From NCBI GenBank assembly GCA_001584585.1, contig LSYV01000016.1:198422-213846 (forward strand): a DNA stretch of 15,425 nucleotides, given 5' to 3'. Of this stretch, positions 1 through 8,593 are shown in pieces. Origin of the DNA: Gonium pectorale (taxonomy: Eukaryota > Chlorophyta > Chlorophyceae > Chlamydomonadales > Volvocaceae). The translations under genes were made by a program, and so were the position numbers. Position 1 is the first letter of the stretch. Each line of letters opens with the position of its first letter. Below the pieces are notes generated by a model. That model was given only the letters and a program-made list of their open reading frames with translations, did no database searches and was not told where the DNA came from.

Positions 1-141
1 GGGGTGAGCGACCACTTCGTGCAGTACACCATGATGTAATGCACGTGCAGTACACCATGATGTACTGCACGATGGTGTACTGCACGTGCAGTACATCATG
101 ATGTACATCATGGTGTACTGCACGAAGTGGTCGCTCACCCC
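1..141. repeat. Perfect 38-bp inverted repeat with a repetitive spacer
   Basis: Bases 1-38 are the exact reverse complement of 104-141. The 65-bp spacer consists of further copies and inversions of a GTGCAGTACACCATGATGTA-type unit, so the whole block can fold on itself at several levels. The outer arms contain part of the coding-like minus frame (GVSDHFVQY), so coding sequence appears to be mirrored. Confidence 0.9.
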
Positions 142-317
142 GATCACGCGGTCCGTGTTCGCGAAGTTCAACCTGATCGGCGCACCCTCGCGCACCTCCT
201 TGGCGTGGGCGTTGTTGATGAAGTTAATCCTAAATTTGTCGATCGCTTCTGCCCCGCAATCAACTTCTGCCCCGCAATCAACTTCTGCCCCGCAATCAAC
301 TTCTGCCCCGCAATCAT
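104..317 (-). other. Unassigned coding-like open frame including the 18-bp repeats
   Basis: A minus-strand frame runs from the repeat block (VDCGAE per unit) into AIDKFRINFINNAHAKEV, then REGAPIRLNFANTDRVIG. From 246 down to the inverted repeat, 40 of 44 codons end in G or C, as expected for a real exon here. It does not resemble kinase subdomains X-XI, and its frame does not follow exon 12 in phase with any AG I can see. It could be an exon of another gene juxtaposed here, or an unrecognised C-terminal extension. Product unknown. Confidence 0.35.
246..317. repeat. Four exact tandem copies of an 18-bp unit
   Basis: Units start at 246, 264, 282 and 300 (plus-strand unit CTTCTGCCCCGCAATCAA; the last base of the final copy differs). 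Eighteen is a multiple of three, so the block stays open in two minus-strand frames (IAGQKL or VDCGAE per unit). It lies within the first bases of the intron following kinase exon 12. Confidence 0.9.
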
Positions 318-329
318 GCAGGGACGCAC

Positions 330-389
330 CTCCCAAGGTTGCTGCCCTGTGAGCATAACCCACAGCAGCACGCCCAACGAGTACATGTC
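330..389 (-). CDS. Receptor kinase exon 12: subdomain IX
   Basis: The 20 codons encode DMYSLGVLLWVMLTGQQPWE between CGCCGCAG and GTGCGT, phase 0 on both sides. The invariant Asp of subdomain IX is present. The next kinase exon (subdomains X-XI, with the conserved Arg) is not visible in the 329 bases remaining. Confidence 0.85.
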
Positions 390-3300
390 CTGCGGCGAAG
401 GCAAGCAAGGCAGCAGCGGATTTGCATACCTCTGCCCAAGCCAGTACAGCATACGGGTTGAGATAGACCTATCTAGTACCTACGCACGGAAAGAGCCCAA
501 ACAACATATGCACGAGCGCGAAGTTTGCCCTGACTAAAACAGGAAACCACGTCACAATCAAGCAATCAAGTAAGGGGCAAACGCAATATCATTATATTAT
601 CACGACTGCGGCAGCTTACTGCATGGTGCGTGATGACGTCGTTGTGTATGTCGTAGCACTCTGTCGTACAGGTAGGTGGGTGCATGAGCATAACCATTCA
701 TCAGCAGCAGCAAGTAATAAGGTGATGATGAGCAGGGACATGGAAACTAGTAGAACGAACAAGGATGGCACGAAGCAGCTAGCGTCCGTTCTTCATCGGC
801 GGTGTGCGTGGCAACGCGCCCGCTGATTCTATCTGCCACACTTATTATTACATGTCAGTTACATGCAGAGCTGCTGCTGGCAGTAGAATATACAGCAATA
901 GTAATGCAGACGTGCGCACGTGCGCATGCACTGGACGGTCGGTGCACATGCGGACATCCATACAGTCAGTTGAAAATTCAGTGCTTTAGTTTGTCACTGA
1001 CCTGGTGCGTTGTACACTGGCTGTCGGACGTCTCGAGCGAGGGTGCCACATCAGTAAGAGCGATCGGTTTGTCACATACAGGGGAGGAGGGAAACTACGG
1101 AGTCACTGCGCTGGTTGGTGCTGAAGCAAGTTGCTAGTTGGAAAAGATGAATGGAGTGGAGCTAGTTCTGGGCCCTTGGGGGCCATCTACCAGCGGACGG
1201 CCCCAGCAGGCTGGCAGGGAAAGCGCCGGTCTGACTGGGACGATGTGCGGGTGGGTCCATAAGACACTGGGTCCAAACGACGACTCTCTTGCGCGCACTA
1301 CTACACCATGCATGTAGACCCCCCCATCGCGGCCAGCAACTGCCCGTGTTTTGGCAACTAACCCCAATGTGTATGTGGATCTTGACTACCGGATGGCACA
1401 CAGCGCATGCAAACCCGCGCATGCATGATTACATGACTAACAAATGTCAATCGGTCGCCCCATACATCTATCGCAGCGTATACGACACGTTGATTGCCTA
1501 TGGGAGGGCTCGACTGTTAACACCTGCCCCCTGCTCCAGCGCATGCAATCGGTCGTGCTTGCTTCGTGCAGCTGCTGCTGCCATGTATGTATGCAGGGTT
1601 GTGCACGAACAAAATGCCACGCCACGCACCCTGCCCATGCACCCACCGTTCCCGCCTCTGGTGAAAGGGTGGGCAACGTCATGGAGCGGATGCGAGCCAG
1701 ACCAAAGTCCTGCAGCAGGCACACCCACAACCCTCACATACAGTAGGCAGCAGCAGATACATCGCACGCAGCATACGCCGAATGAAGCCGATAGCTAGAT
1801 ACTGCAAAAGCCATTATTCTCGTTGTTGGGCTGCCTATCCATGAGCCACCGATGCTAGATAGGGCGTGCATGCATATGGTACATGTGGTTACTGCCAGTG
1901 TCCTGAACGCCCTTGCTTACCCCAAGTTTCACGTCAGGAGTGTCTGTGTCTGCTCCGTTGATCAACACGTTGGCAGGCTACAGGAAACAAGTGGAGTGAG
2001 ACACGGGGACCAAGGTTGTCAGGGCATATGATATGGGATGTGAGAGAAGCGGCAGGGGTGGGAAGTAAGGGCAAAGAGTGTCAACAACCCACGTACCTTC
2101 AGGTCTCGGTGCACGATGGTGGGGTGCAGGTACTCAAGGCCCTGGCAGATCTGCGTGGCAATGTGAAGCAGCTACACGCAGCAGGGAGGGACAGCGCGGA
2201 TAGGCTGAAGGACTGATGAGGATGAGAAGCTCTCAACGGGGCCCTTGCGTGGCTTAGATAGAACCGTGTACGTACGCACGTATGGACCCGTGGCCTCGTC
2301 TCAGCTGACCCGGCCTTGCATCTGCGCAAGCAATCAACCGGGATAATCTTGCACGCACATACAGGCGCCTAACCTCCCGGCAACCCATCCAGTGGGTTTC
2401 AGGCCTCACACGGTGGACCGCCGTGCGTCATCAGGCGTGCGGCCCTCTCAGCCCATGGCATCTGGCAAGTCTGGCCCACCTTTTTGAGGGACATCCTCTC
2501 GCAGTAATCTTGGTACGAGGCATCACCATAGCCAAAGATCAGCTTTTCCAGGCTGGTCTCACAATGCTCCATTATCAGGCACAGACGTGGTGGGGTCAGG
2601 CAGGCTGCCAGCAAGCGCACCACGTTGGGGTGGCTGCAGCGGCCGAGCACCTCCATCTCAGCCTTGAGGATGTGCAGCTTGTGTCGCAAGCGGATACCCT
2701 CATCTCCCTGGATGGGCTGGGGCAAGAGCGTTCGATTCATTCCATTCGTTCAGGTCTCATCACCAAGTAAGATCAGCGACACCCTGCCTGAACCAGACGT
2801 GTCTCCCAGCGCTGGGGCACCTCATTCGTGGTGGGTTAGGTGGGTCTCCTATCTACCAAGCAAACACGAAAGCCAGGCATGCGACCCACATCAGGTGAAG
2901 TTAGTTGTAGCGAGGCAGAAAGATAGATAGGCTGACAACAATAACGCATGTCGCTCGCTCGTAAAGCCATACGAGTGTCAATAAATGCCCACGTATGCAT
3001 GCTCACACGTGCCTTGCGGCCGCGAACATTGTCACAAGCACCAGGGAGATCGAGATTTATCTATCGCAGCCGCCATCAGCTGCTGCAGGGAGGTTCGCTC
3101 GCTGCGCTCATCACGCACCTGCTGCTGGTCGCCCAGCAGAGCACCTACACACGACGGCGCGTCTGGCAATCCTATGTCAGGGGTGCTCTCCAGCTGCGAT
3201 GCTGGTGGCAATGATTCTGCAGCAGTGGTGTACGGCCCCGGCTGTACAGGCGGCGGCTCTACCAGGGGCTGAGACGGCTGGGCTTGCTGTGCTGCGCTGG

Positions 3301-6300
3301 GTGGCGCCACTCGTTGCCCCGGTCCCACACGCTTGCCTACATCATCACCATCCTCACACCCCAGTAGCGGCAGTGCCGCTGCAGCAGATGCTGCTTCTGG
3401 TGGTAAAGGCTGGCGCTGTGGTAGTTGCACCGCTGCCCTAGCAGCAGGCTCACCACCACCGCACCAAAGGTCGCTGAGATCCAACACGATCTTCACGGCA
3501 ACCCGCTGCCCACGGTACAGGCCCTCGTACACGCGGCTTGAAGCTCCCATGCCCAGCACGTTGGACAGCAGCGTCACTTCATTAGCGGTTGGGGTGTGAG
3601 GCACTGCTTGAGCGACACATGGGTTGGCTTGCAGCTGACCAGGGCTGCCAGCAGTCTGCCCCCACAGTAGCCGCGCTTCGAGCTGCACGCTCCCCCGAGC
3701 GGGGGTGAGTGGAGAGATAACTTGCGGCGAGGGTAGCTCTTGCTGATGAACTTGCCCAAAGGAGGAAGGGGCGTTGAGAGCCTCCCCGGCTTGCATGATG
3801 TTGGCCTCACAGCCATCGAGGCGGCTCGTCCTGGTGGCGAGGGAAGTGGCCATGCCAAACAGCCGCCTCGTTTCTGACTCGCTGAAACCCCTCTTGCCAC
3901 CCGGCTGGGGAATAATACTGTCGAGCTCCACTCGGACCAGAAAACTGCTCGTCATCTCCGTGTCCCTGCAGTGCCACATATGATTCATCACACTATGCAC
4001 CATGTTGGACTGGATTACTGCAAACAATCAATGGATGGATGTATGGAGACGGAGACCTTGTCCAAGCCACCCGGCTCGCCTACCTACTTATCTAATCCCA
4101 GACGCTGCTGCTTTGATCAAGTGACCTCATCGGCCCTCACTGCCCGGTCATGTAACCTCATCTACCGGCCCTCATCATTATTGCCCGGGTTCCCATCTAT
4201 CGACTCCAACCTTCCAACGGCCCAGTGCACTTACCTCACGTCATCCCTTGGATTCACGCAGCGCTCAGCCGAGCTCCCATGCTGCTGCCAGTTGCACCCT
4301 TCACGCCGGTCGTTGTTGCTAGCCATGCTTGACATGGCATTGATGGTCTTCCGGGCCATCCGCTTTTGTAGCGCTCGGCGCTTGATGGATACGCCAAGCA
4401 GCAGCACGACAGCTACAAAGACGATCCCACCTGCTCCCAAAAACGGTTCAGCACGGTGTGTTTGGCACATGCTTAGCGGATATGGTACACATGTGTGTTT
4501 TAGGCAAAGTGCGTGATCGATTGCTAGCGTAAGAAGATGTCGATTCCTTGCCCCAAGCAAGTATGATGGAACGGAGCTTGCCGGCATGTATACATGGACC
4601 GCGGCGGGCTACCCAGCCAGGTGTGTGAACTGTGTGGACAGGCAGCGCAGTGTCGCTTCCGGGCGGAGACATCCCTCATGCCTAGCTACCTGCAGCACCA
4701 CAGCCGATGGTGATGGCCGTCTTTTGCCATGTCTTGCGACTGCTGCCTTCTGATGGGGAGTCCACAAGGCTGTTGAGGTCACACCCCAACGGGCCATAGC
4801 GCAGGCACTCCGGAGGAACGACCTCAACACAGAGTCCAATCACTTCCGTTGCGTACAACTGCGGCCAGCAGCAGGTAGGCAGGTGCAACACTGTCTACAT
4901 AGTGTGGCTGGCAGGTAAGGAACGAAGAATTGTGAAGTGCTTCCTCTAGCCGCCAGGACCAGCGACAGGTGCGCTACATCATGTCCACTTGTTTGCTTGC
5001 TTGCTGGTTTGACAAACAATATATAACCTGTATAAGTGTGCACGTGTGCATGGATGCATGCGCATGCGATGCGTGTGTAATACAGAACATACTGGTGCTG
5101 GATGGATGGATGTAAACCCACCACGTATCCGGTTGGGACAGCTGTCCCATTGTCGACCACCTCTGCTCCCAACGTCACAACGTCGATGCACCGATATGCC
5201 CACTTGTAGCAGTGGTCCATCAGGTACGGAGAGCTGTCATTGCAGCCGGCACTGGGCAGTGCAATGGGCATCTCGTACACGTTTGAGCTCCCAGGCACAC
5301 CCGGCGGTCGGTTGCCCAGTGGGGACTTTGCAGCTAGCCTGATGTCATTACGTACAGAGGGGTTGAGACATTTAATATCAGGTCATCAACTTTGTGCATT
5401 ATATCCATAAGTGTGGCCTAAAGTTAAATTGCCACTCTGCAACTTTATACTCATTGGCAGGTGCAGCACAGGTGTACAACACATGGCTAGCATGTGAGGT
5501 GCATCGCAGCCGTTCCAGTGGCTGCCATACATGGACATACATGCAGAACAGGATCATATGAATGGTGCTAGGATGGATTGGACAGTGTACTGGGATTCCA
5601 AAGACTGGTTTTCGAACCCCGAACCCTACACGCACGGCGGAGGGAGCCTAATGGCCTCGCAGGCAGGTTCGGCTGCCCAGATAATAATAGGCCCCCGCCC
5701 GCCCGTCCCCAGCCGGTCTCACTGGCACTAGCTAAGGGATGCACACCAGATCGTTTGGCCGCCACCACTGCACCATCCAGCACACACCCCATCATCACGT
5801 ACGTACGCGCGCACGCACCTGCCCTCCTCAATCGGTAGGCATACCGGAGTGACGAGAGCACTTTGGTCCAGCCAGATTATGGACTGATGCCCGGCAGGCA
5901 AGGGCACAAACAGCTCCGCGCCGCTTGCCTGGAAGTAACGGCTACTCTTCCCGTTGATCATGATGATTCGCCGTATGAACAGCGTGGTCCCATTGGCTAG
6001 TAACACCTGCGTGCCAGGCAGCGAACCACGCACACATGCAAGCTAAGGCAGGCATAATAATAATATTAACATTAATCTGTACGCCCGGCTTAACACGGGC
6101 GTGTATGTATTAAGGAGGTGGTCCGTCGGGGCAGCCGAGGCAGCCCATGGGTACCGCCACCACGTGGAGGGTTCAAGGGTGAGCGAGGGCGCGGGAGTCC
6201 TCTTCCGGCTACCTTTTGCGGGATTCCAGCTATGCTTGCGGGGGCCGACACATACAAGGCATACCATCAGGCAGGCACAGACGTGAGCATTCAGTTGTGA

Positions 6301-7140
6301 GTAATAATTCTTGGCACATGCATACCGTACCATATGCTCAACTAACACCGCGGCGAACCCGTATTCGTTCGCCGCGGTGTTAGTTGAGCACTATACTGGC
6401 ATATCGATCGGAAGCAGTGCTGTTGAGAACACATATAGCTCGGGGCCCAACCTGATGATGATCTGAGAAGCACTACTGGCTTACTTGACGGCCACTGGCT
6501 GAACCCAGGCATGTGCAGAGGGGCGTGGGTCAGGCATGCAGAGGGGGCTGCGGAGTGAAGCACCGACCGGCAAAGTCAAAATATCGTATCCTTGGAGGGA
6601 GCCGAGAACATATGCACACCTGCGTGCCTACCTCCTCCTTAGTCTGCCGTTAGCATCGCAGGTTCCTCGCTTGTCTGCCTATCTAACGTCCCCTGCTGTC
6701 CCAGCACGCACGGTCATCAACCCGCCCGGCGCAGGTCGCAGGAGATCGACGCGTGGCGCCGCCTAACCCAGTGCGACGGTAACCACTTGCGATCAACGGT
6801 AACGAACCAACCACCACCTGCCTCTGGACCCGGACCTTCGCACCTTGTGGCGAACGAAGTTGAAGTCCAGCTTCACCAGCCGTTCCGCGGCGGTCCCCAT
6901 GATAGTGAAGTTCCTCTTCACCGTCACAGGCGTCTTGAGGCTAGCCCAATCGTCGTCCTTCAGCACCATGTCAGTGGGCAGAAGAGCCGTGCCCACGCCG
7001 GGGTCGGCCAGTGCCGCGGCCAGCTGGGCTCCGTTGCGACATACCACCGACTCCAGTCGAGGCTGCTCGGCAAGCTCGGCTCTTAAGAGCCCAGCAGCAG
7101 CCGCGACCACCAAGATTGTCAGCAAGAAAGCCAGGTTCAT
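330..7140 (-). CDS. Receptor-like TKL protein kinase, multi-exon, 3' end not found
   Basis: The model joins 12 exons: 7140-6844, 6042-5819, 5338-5122, 4858-4690, 4430-4235, 3965-3119, 2707-2480, 2171-2097, 1977-1921, 1709-1647, 1094-1002 and 389-330. They chain in frame (2526 nt, about 842 residues). Seen: signal peptide (residues 1-21), ectodomain with NxS/T sites near 77, 116, 207 and 237, one membrane helix (about 293-319) followed by KRR, then a cytoplasmic kinase domain from about 497. Kinase marks are the LGMGASSRV loop, VAVK (K526), AEMEVL (E667), HRDLK (747-751), PANVLIN, DFG (771-773) and DMYSLGVLLW (823 on). By family knowledge it would phosphorylate Ser/Thr or Tyr downstream of an extracellular cue; ligand and substrate are unknown. 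Subdomains X-XI are not found, so the gene is cut by the window edge, disrupted or misassembled. Exon 11 is the least certain part. Confidence 0.82.
390..1001 (-). other. Intron between exons 11 and 12; no other gene seen
   Basis: GTCAGT at the high end and CGCCGCAG at the low end bound 612 bp. It is TG/CA-rich like the other introns of this gene. A GTATGC at 425-430 would give an intron of only about 40 bp and was not used. No additional kinase motif was found in it. Confidence 0.5.
1002..1094 (-). CDS. Receptor kinase exon 11 (tentative): altered P+1/APE region
   Basis: This is the only frame I found between exons 10 and 12 with kinase-like content. It gives DVAPSLETSDSQCTTHQ and ends at a GTCAGT donor, phase 0, directly before DMYSLGVLLW of exon 12. 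It aligns with the family pattern MAPE..(D)..(V)THxADMYS, but APE reads APS. Using the TAG at 1095-1096 as acceptor gives 31 open codons in phase 0, adding about 12 unexpected residues. The pyrimidine tract lies inside that exon rather than before it, so the acceptor is doubtful. Alternatively the true exon is missing or decayed. Confidence 0.45.
1647..1709 (-). CDS. Receptor kinase exon 10: DFG motif and activation segment start
   Basis: After CCTGCAG the frame gives DFGLARIRSMTLPTLSPEAG and then T. DFG (D771) is the Mg-binding motif, and the EAGT that follows matches the usual (E)xGT ahead of the P+1 loop. Two donors are possible: GTGGGT (low end 1647, phase 0) or GTGCAT (low end 1643, phase 1). 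The first is used because it fits exon 11. Confidence 0.8.
1921..1977 (-). CDS. Receptor kinase exon 9: PANVLIN segment
   Basis: The 19 codons encode PANVLINGADTDTPDVKLG, completing HRDLKPANVL. The Asn (residue 754) is the conserved Mg-binding asparagine. Splice sites are CTGTAG and GTAAGC, phase 0 on both sides. Confidence 0.85.
2097..2171 (-). CDS. Receptor kinase exon 8: catalytic loop
   Basis: The 25 codons encode LLHIATQICQGLEYLH and PTIVHRDLK. HRD and the following Lys are the catalytic loop of an active Ser/Thr-type kinase (D749, K751 in my numbering). It is bounded by a TAG acceptor and a GTACGT donor, phase 0 on both sides. Confidence 0.85.
2480..2707 (-). CDS. Receptor kinase exon 7: subdomains III-V
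   Basis: It encodes ILKAEMEVLGRCSHPNVVRL (alpha-C glutamate and the HPN motif typical of TKL kinases), then AACLTPPRLCLIMEHCETSL (beta-4/beta-5, hinge). An acidic, Tyr-rich loop precedes ERMSLKK at a GTGGGC donor, phase 0. The upstream end could instead be 2716 at an alternative CAG, adding PIQ. Both options are phase 0. Confidence 0.85.
3119..3965 (-). CDS. Receptor kinase exon 6: linker, kinase subdomains I-II, low-complexity insert
   Basis: This is the largest exon (847 nt), entered in phase 2 at CTGCAG. About 130 linker residues precede EVTLLSNVLGMGASSRVYEG (subdomain I glycine-rich loop) and YRGQRVAVKIV (subdomain II lysine). Some 120 Ala/Pro/Gln/Glu-rich residues then follow before the exon ends ..GDQQQ at a consensus CAG|GTGCGT donor in phase 0. 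The frame stays open to about 3032, but a read-through would not join exon 7 in phase. Confidence 0.8.
4235..4430 (-). CDS. Receptor kinase exon 5: transmembrane helix and stop-transfer
   Basis: After a GAGCAG acceptor (phase 1), GGIVFVAVVLLLGVSI completes about 25 uncharged residues begun in exon 4. KRRALQKRMARK follows at once, a strong positive-inside stop-transfer that places the following kinase region in the cytoplasm. A hydrophilic linker leads to a GTAAGT donor in phase 2. Confidence 0.8.
4690..4858 (-). CDS. Receptor kinase exon 4: juxtamembrane ectodomain and start of TM helix
   Basis: It follows a strong GGCCGCAG acceptor in phase 0 and encodes LYATEVIGLCVEVV, a Cys-containing segment (PPECLRYGPLGCDLN), then KTWQKTAITIGCGAA, where the membrane helix begins. 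It ends in phase 1 at a GTAGCT donor, so the intron splits a glycine codon inside the helix. The split codon and continuous hydrophobicity support joining it to exon 5. Confidence 0.75.
5122..5338 (-). CDS. Receptor kinase exon 3: Cys-containing ectodomain
   Basis: A CAG acceptor in phase 2 restores an AGG codon and a frame running through VYEMPIALPSAGCNDSS, DHCYKWAYRCIDVVTLG and AEVVDNGTAVPTGY. It carries three cysteines and two sequons (NDS, NGT), fitting a secreted, disulfide-bonded region. The donor is either after GGATAC (low end 5125) or after the next GTG (low end 5122). Both are phase 0; the second has the better G before GT. Confidence 0.75.
5819..6042 (-). CDS. Receptor kinase exon 2: ectodomain
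   Basis: The exon opens after a TTAG acceptor and continues exon 1 in phase 0. It encodes an ectodomain stretch with GTQVLLANGTTLFIRR (NGT glycosylation site), then FVPLPAGHQSIIWLDQ and VCLPIEEG. It ends in GGCAG before a GTGCGT donor, leaving phase 2. Alternating hydrophobic residues suggest beta structure, but no named domain is recognised. Confidence 0.75.
6043..6843 (-). other. Intron 1 of the receptor kinase gene (801 bp)
   Basis: A GTGCGA donor and a CCTTAG acceptor bound the largest intron of the gene. No protein-like frame was recognised in it. Its notable content is the perfect hairpin at 6335-6390, listed separately. Confidence 0.65.
6335..6390. repeat. Perfect intronic hairpin, 24-bp arms and 8-nt loop
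   Basis: Bases 6335-6358 pair without mismatch with 6367-6390 (core GCTCAACTAACACCGCGGCGAAC), leaving the loop CCGTATTC. It sits about mid-way in intron 1. Candidate roles are a small-RNA precursor, a remnant of terminal inverted repeats, or a cruciform-forming element. The sequence alone cannot tell. Confidence 0.9.
6844..7140 (-). CDS. Receptor kinase exon 1: signal peptide and start of ectodomain
   Basis: The first in-frame ATG (7140-7138) opens MNLAFLLTILVVAAAAGLLRA, a textbook secretory signal with a hydrophobic core and small residues before the likely cleavage. GTG and TTG codons lie in frame upstream but would put charged residues before the core, so ATG is chosen. The remainder holds an Ala/Leu-rich helix-like stretch (NGAQLAAALADPGVG) and an NFT glycosylation site. 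The exon is 99 codons and ends ..NFVRHK at a GTGCGA donor, phase 0. The pattern matches the start of volvocine kinase ectodomains as I remember them (family recollection, not a search). Confidence 0.8.
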
Positions 7141-7846
7141 GAGCAATGTAACTCTGTAACGCAACAACACTAAGACGGCGGGGGCCTGAGTGGTGCCAGG
7201 AACCTTTCAAGACGGTCGTTTAGGAGCTATAGACGGATCTATTAGCTTCGTAGTCGTTCCCATGAATGCGGCCCAAACATGCATGTCTTCTGGCTTGTCG
7301 CAAAAATGTTTTCGCAGGGAGGGGAGGGGCCCCTACTGTATTACAGATAGTTGCAAAATGATTGGCATCCCTATTGCATCCCGACTGCAGTTTTTTCGGC
7401 CGGGGCCTCGCGGCCCGATTGAAATTATTGTACGGCAAGGGGGAATTTGAGGAAGTTTGACGCCGCTAGTCAAGGAAGCATTAGAACCGTCTGTGCGCAT
7501 GCGTTTGGGCCAAGGGGTGGGGTACGGTAATGCGATACGGTCCGATGAGAACGCGAAAAGCATAACAACAAAACCAAAAAATAAAACAAGAACACAGGAA
7601 CTTGGAGACGAAACAAAATTGGCTGGAAGGCGGCATGCACCCCAACCAGGAAAGGCCTTCAGCAGCTGATACTGCCACCCCTGGCACGCTGTGCGTTTGG
7701 AAAGTGTGAGGCTGGGGGTGTGAGAGTGCGGCCGGGGCGTAGGACACGGGTGCGACCCGGCGAGGGGACGGAGGCCCAGGGGCGTTCCGCCCGGACAGGG
7801 GGGCACACGGTGTGCGGCAGCGGTACGGCGTCCGACTCTTCAAAGC
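7141..7846. other. Upstream region of the receptor kinase gene; no gene recognised
   Basis: This 706-bp stretch lies between the kinase ATG and the end of the GAF segment, so it should hold the 5' UTR and promoter (minus strand). It is less GC-rich than the sequence to its right and has an A-rich run on the plus strand near 7557-7620. No convincing TATA box, splice-flanked exon or homologous frame was seen. Confidence 0.5.
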
Positions 7847-7851
7847 TTACA
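7847..7851 (-). terminator. TGTAA motif, possible polyadenylation signal
   Basis: On the minus strand the bases read TGTAA, the usual poly(A) signal of chlamydomonadalean algae, overlapping the TAA of a short frame ending VEKLDQSM. Its position just past the GAF segment would suit that transcript, but a 5-bp motif is weak evidence. Confidence 0.25.
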
Positions 7852-8270
7852 TACTTTGATCCAGTTTCTCCACCTCCAGAATAAGGCCCACGCTGCCGCT
7901 GTCGGCGTTGCTGCCGCAGCTGCAGCCGCAAAGTCGTCAGCTGCTGACGCCAGGGCAGCTTCGCCAGAAGCTGCTGACGCCAACTGCGCCCCGGCCGACC
8001 AGCCATGAACTGTGCGGGGTACTGGAGGCGTGGGGCAGCAGCAGCGCGCTGCTGCGGTTCAGGAAAAGGCTACTGCTCCGACTGAACGCCATCCTGGACA
8101 GCCCTGTGGTCGTTGCCGCAGCCGCTTGTTCTTGGTACGACAGCCGGCTACTGGAGCCCTTGCGGGCCCAGCCAAGCGCCTGCGTCAAAGATTCGTCGGC
8201 GGCGGCACCGCTGCCAGTGTCGGCGCCGGCCGGCCGCCAGGCCGACGCCGCCGCTGGGGATGTGCCGCAG

Positions 8271-8462
8271 TTAGGCGGTCTCTGCGCGGCGCATGGACGC
8301 ACCTCCGCCGAGCATGAACGGCAGCGACGCCCGCAGCACGCCCACTGCCGCCGCCAGTGGGACCGCCGCCGCCGTGAGGGTCGGGTTGGCAGCGGTGTGG
8401 AGCGCGGCGCGGCCGCCTGGTACGAGTTGCTGCTGGTTGGGGCCTTGTGCTTCATGGCGCAC
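8271..8462 (-). CDS. Exon-like piece following the GAF domain
   Basis: After TTTTGTGCCCAG the frame continues in phase 0 as VRHEAQGPNQQQLVPGGRAA, later LTAAAVPLAAAVGVLRASLP, reaching TAA at 8273-8271. An alternative is a GGAG|GTGCGT donor at about 8297, which would splice onward into the Ser/Ala-rich frame around 8200-7990 (ESLTQALGWARKGSSSRLSY). The product of the part past the GAF domain is unknown. Confidence 0.4.
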   Translation of the reverse strand: MRHEAQGPNQQQLVPGGRAALHTAANPTLTAAAVPLAAAVGVLRASLPFMLGGGASMRRAETA

Positions 8463-8593
8463 CTGGGCACAAAACAAACCCGTAGGCTCGTGCTGGGTGT
8501 GCGGCCCCACTACCCAATCAATCCCGTGGCTTCAACCAGAGCCACGTTCCTAGTCCATCCACCCGGATCCCCATCCGGATCCCCGGTCATCAC

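Noticed and set aside
422..452. Kinase exon 12 extended upstream as MLYWLGQRYANPLL
   Set aside because: A good CGCCGCAG acceptor directly precedes DMYSLG, and the upstream residues do not match the kinase. The alternative 40-bp intron is too short.
1500..1600. YMAAAAA frame as a candidate APE exon
   Set aside because: YMA is followed by an Ala run with no Pro-Glu, and its frame and donor do not join exon 12 with kinase-like sequence.
7333..7806. 157-codon minus-strand frame upstream of the kinase ATG
   Set aside because: It has no domain and weak codon pattern, and lies in the expected 5' UTR/promoter interval. The hydrophobic patch CVLVLFFGFVVMLFAF is antisense to an A-rich run.
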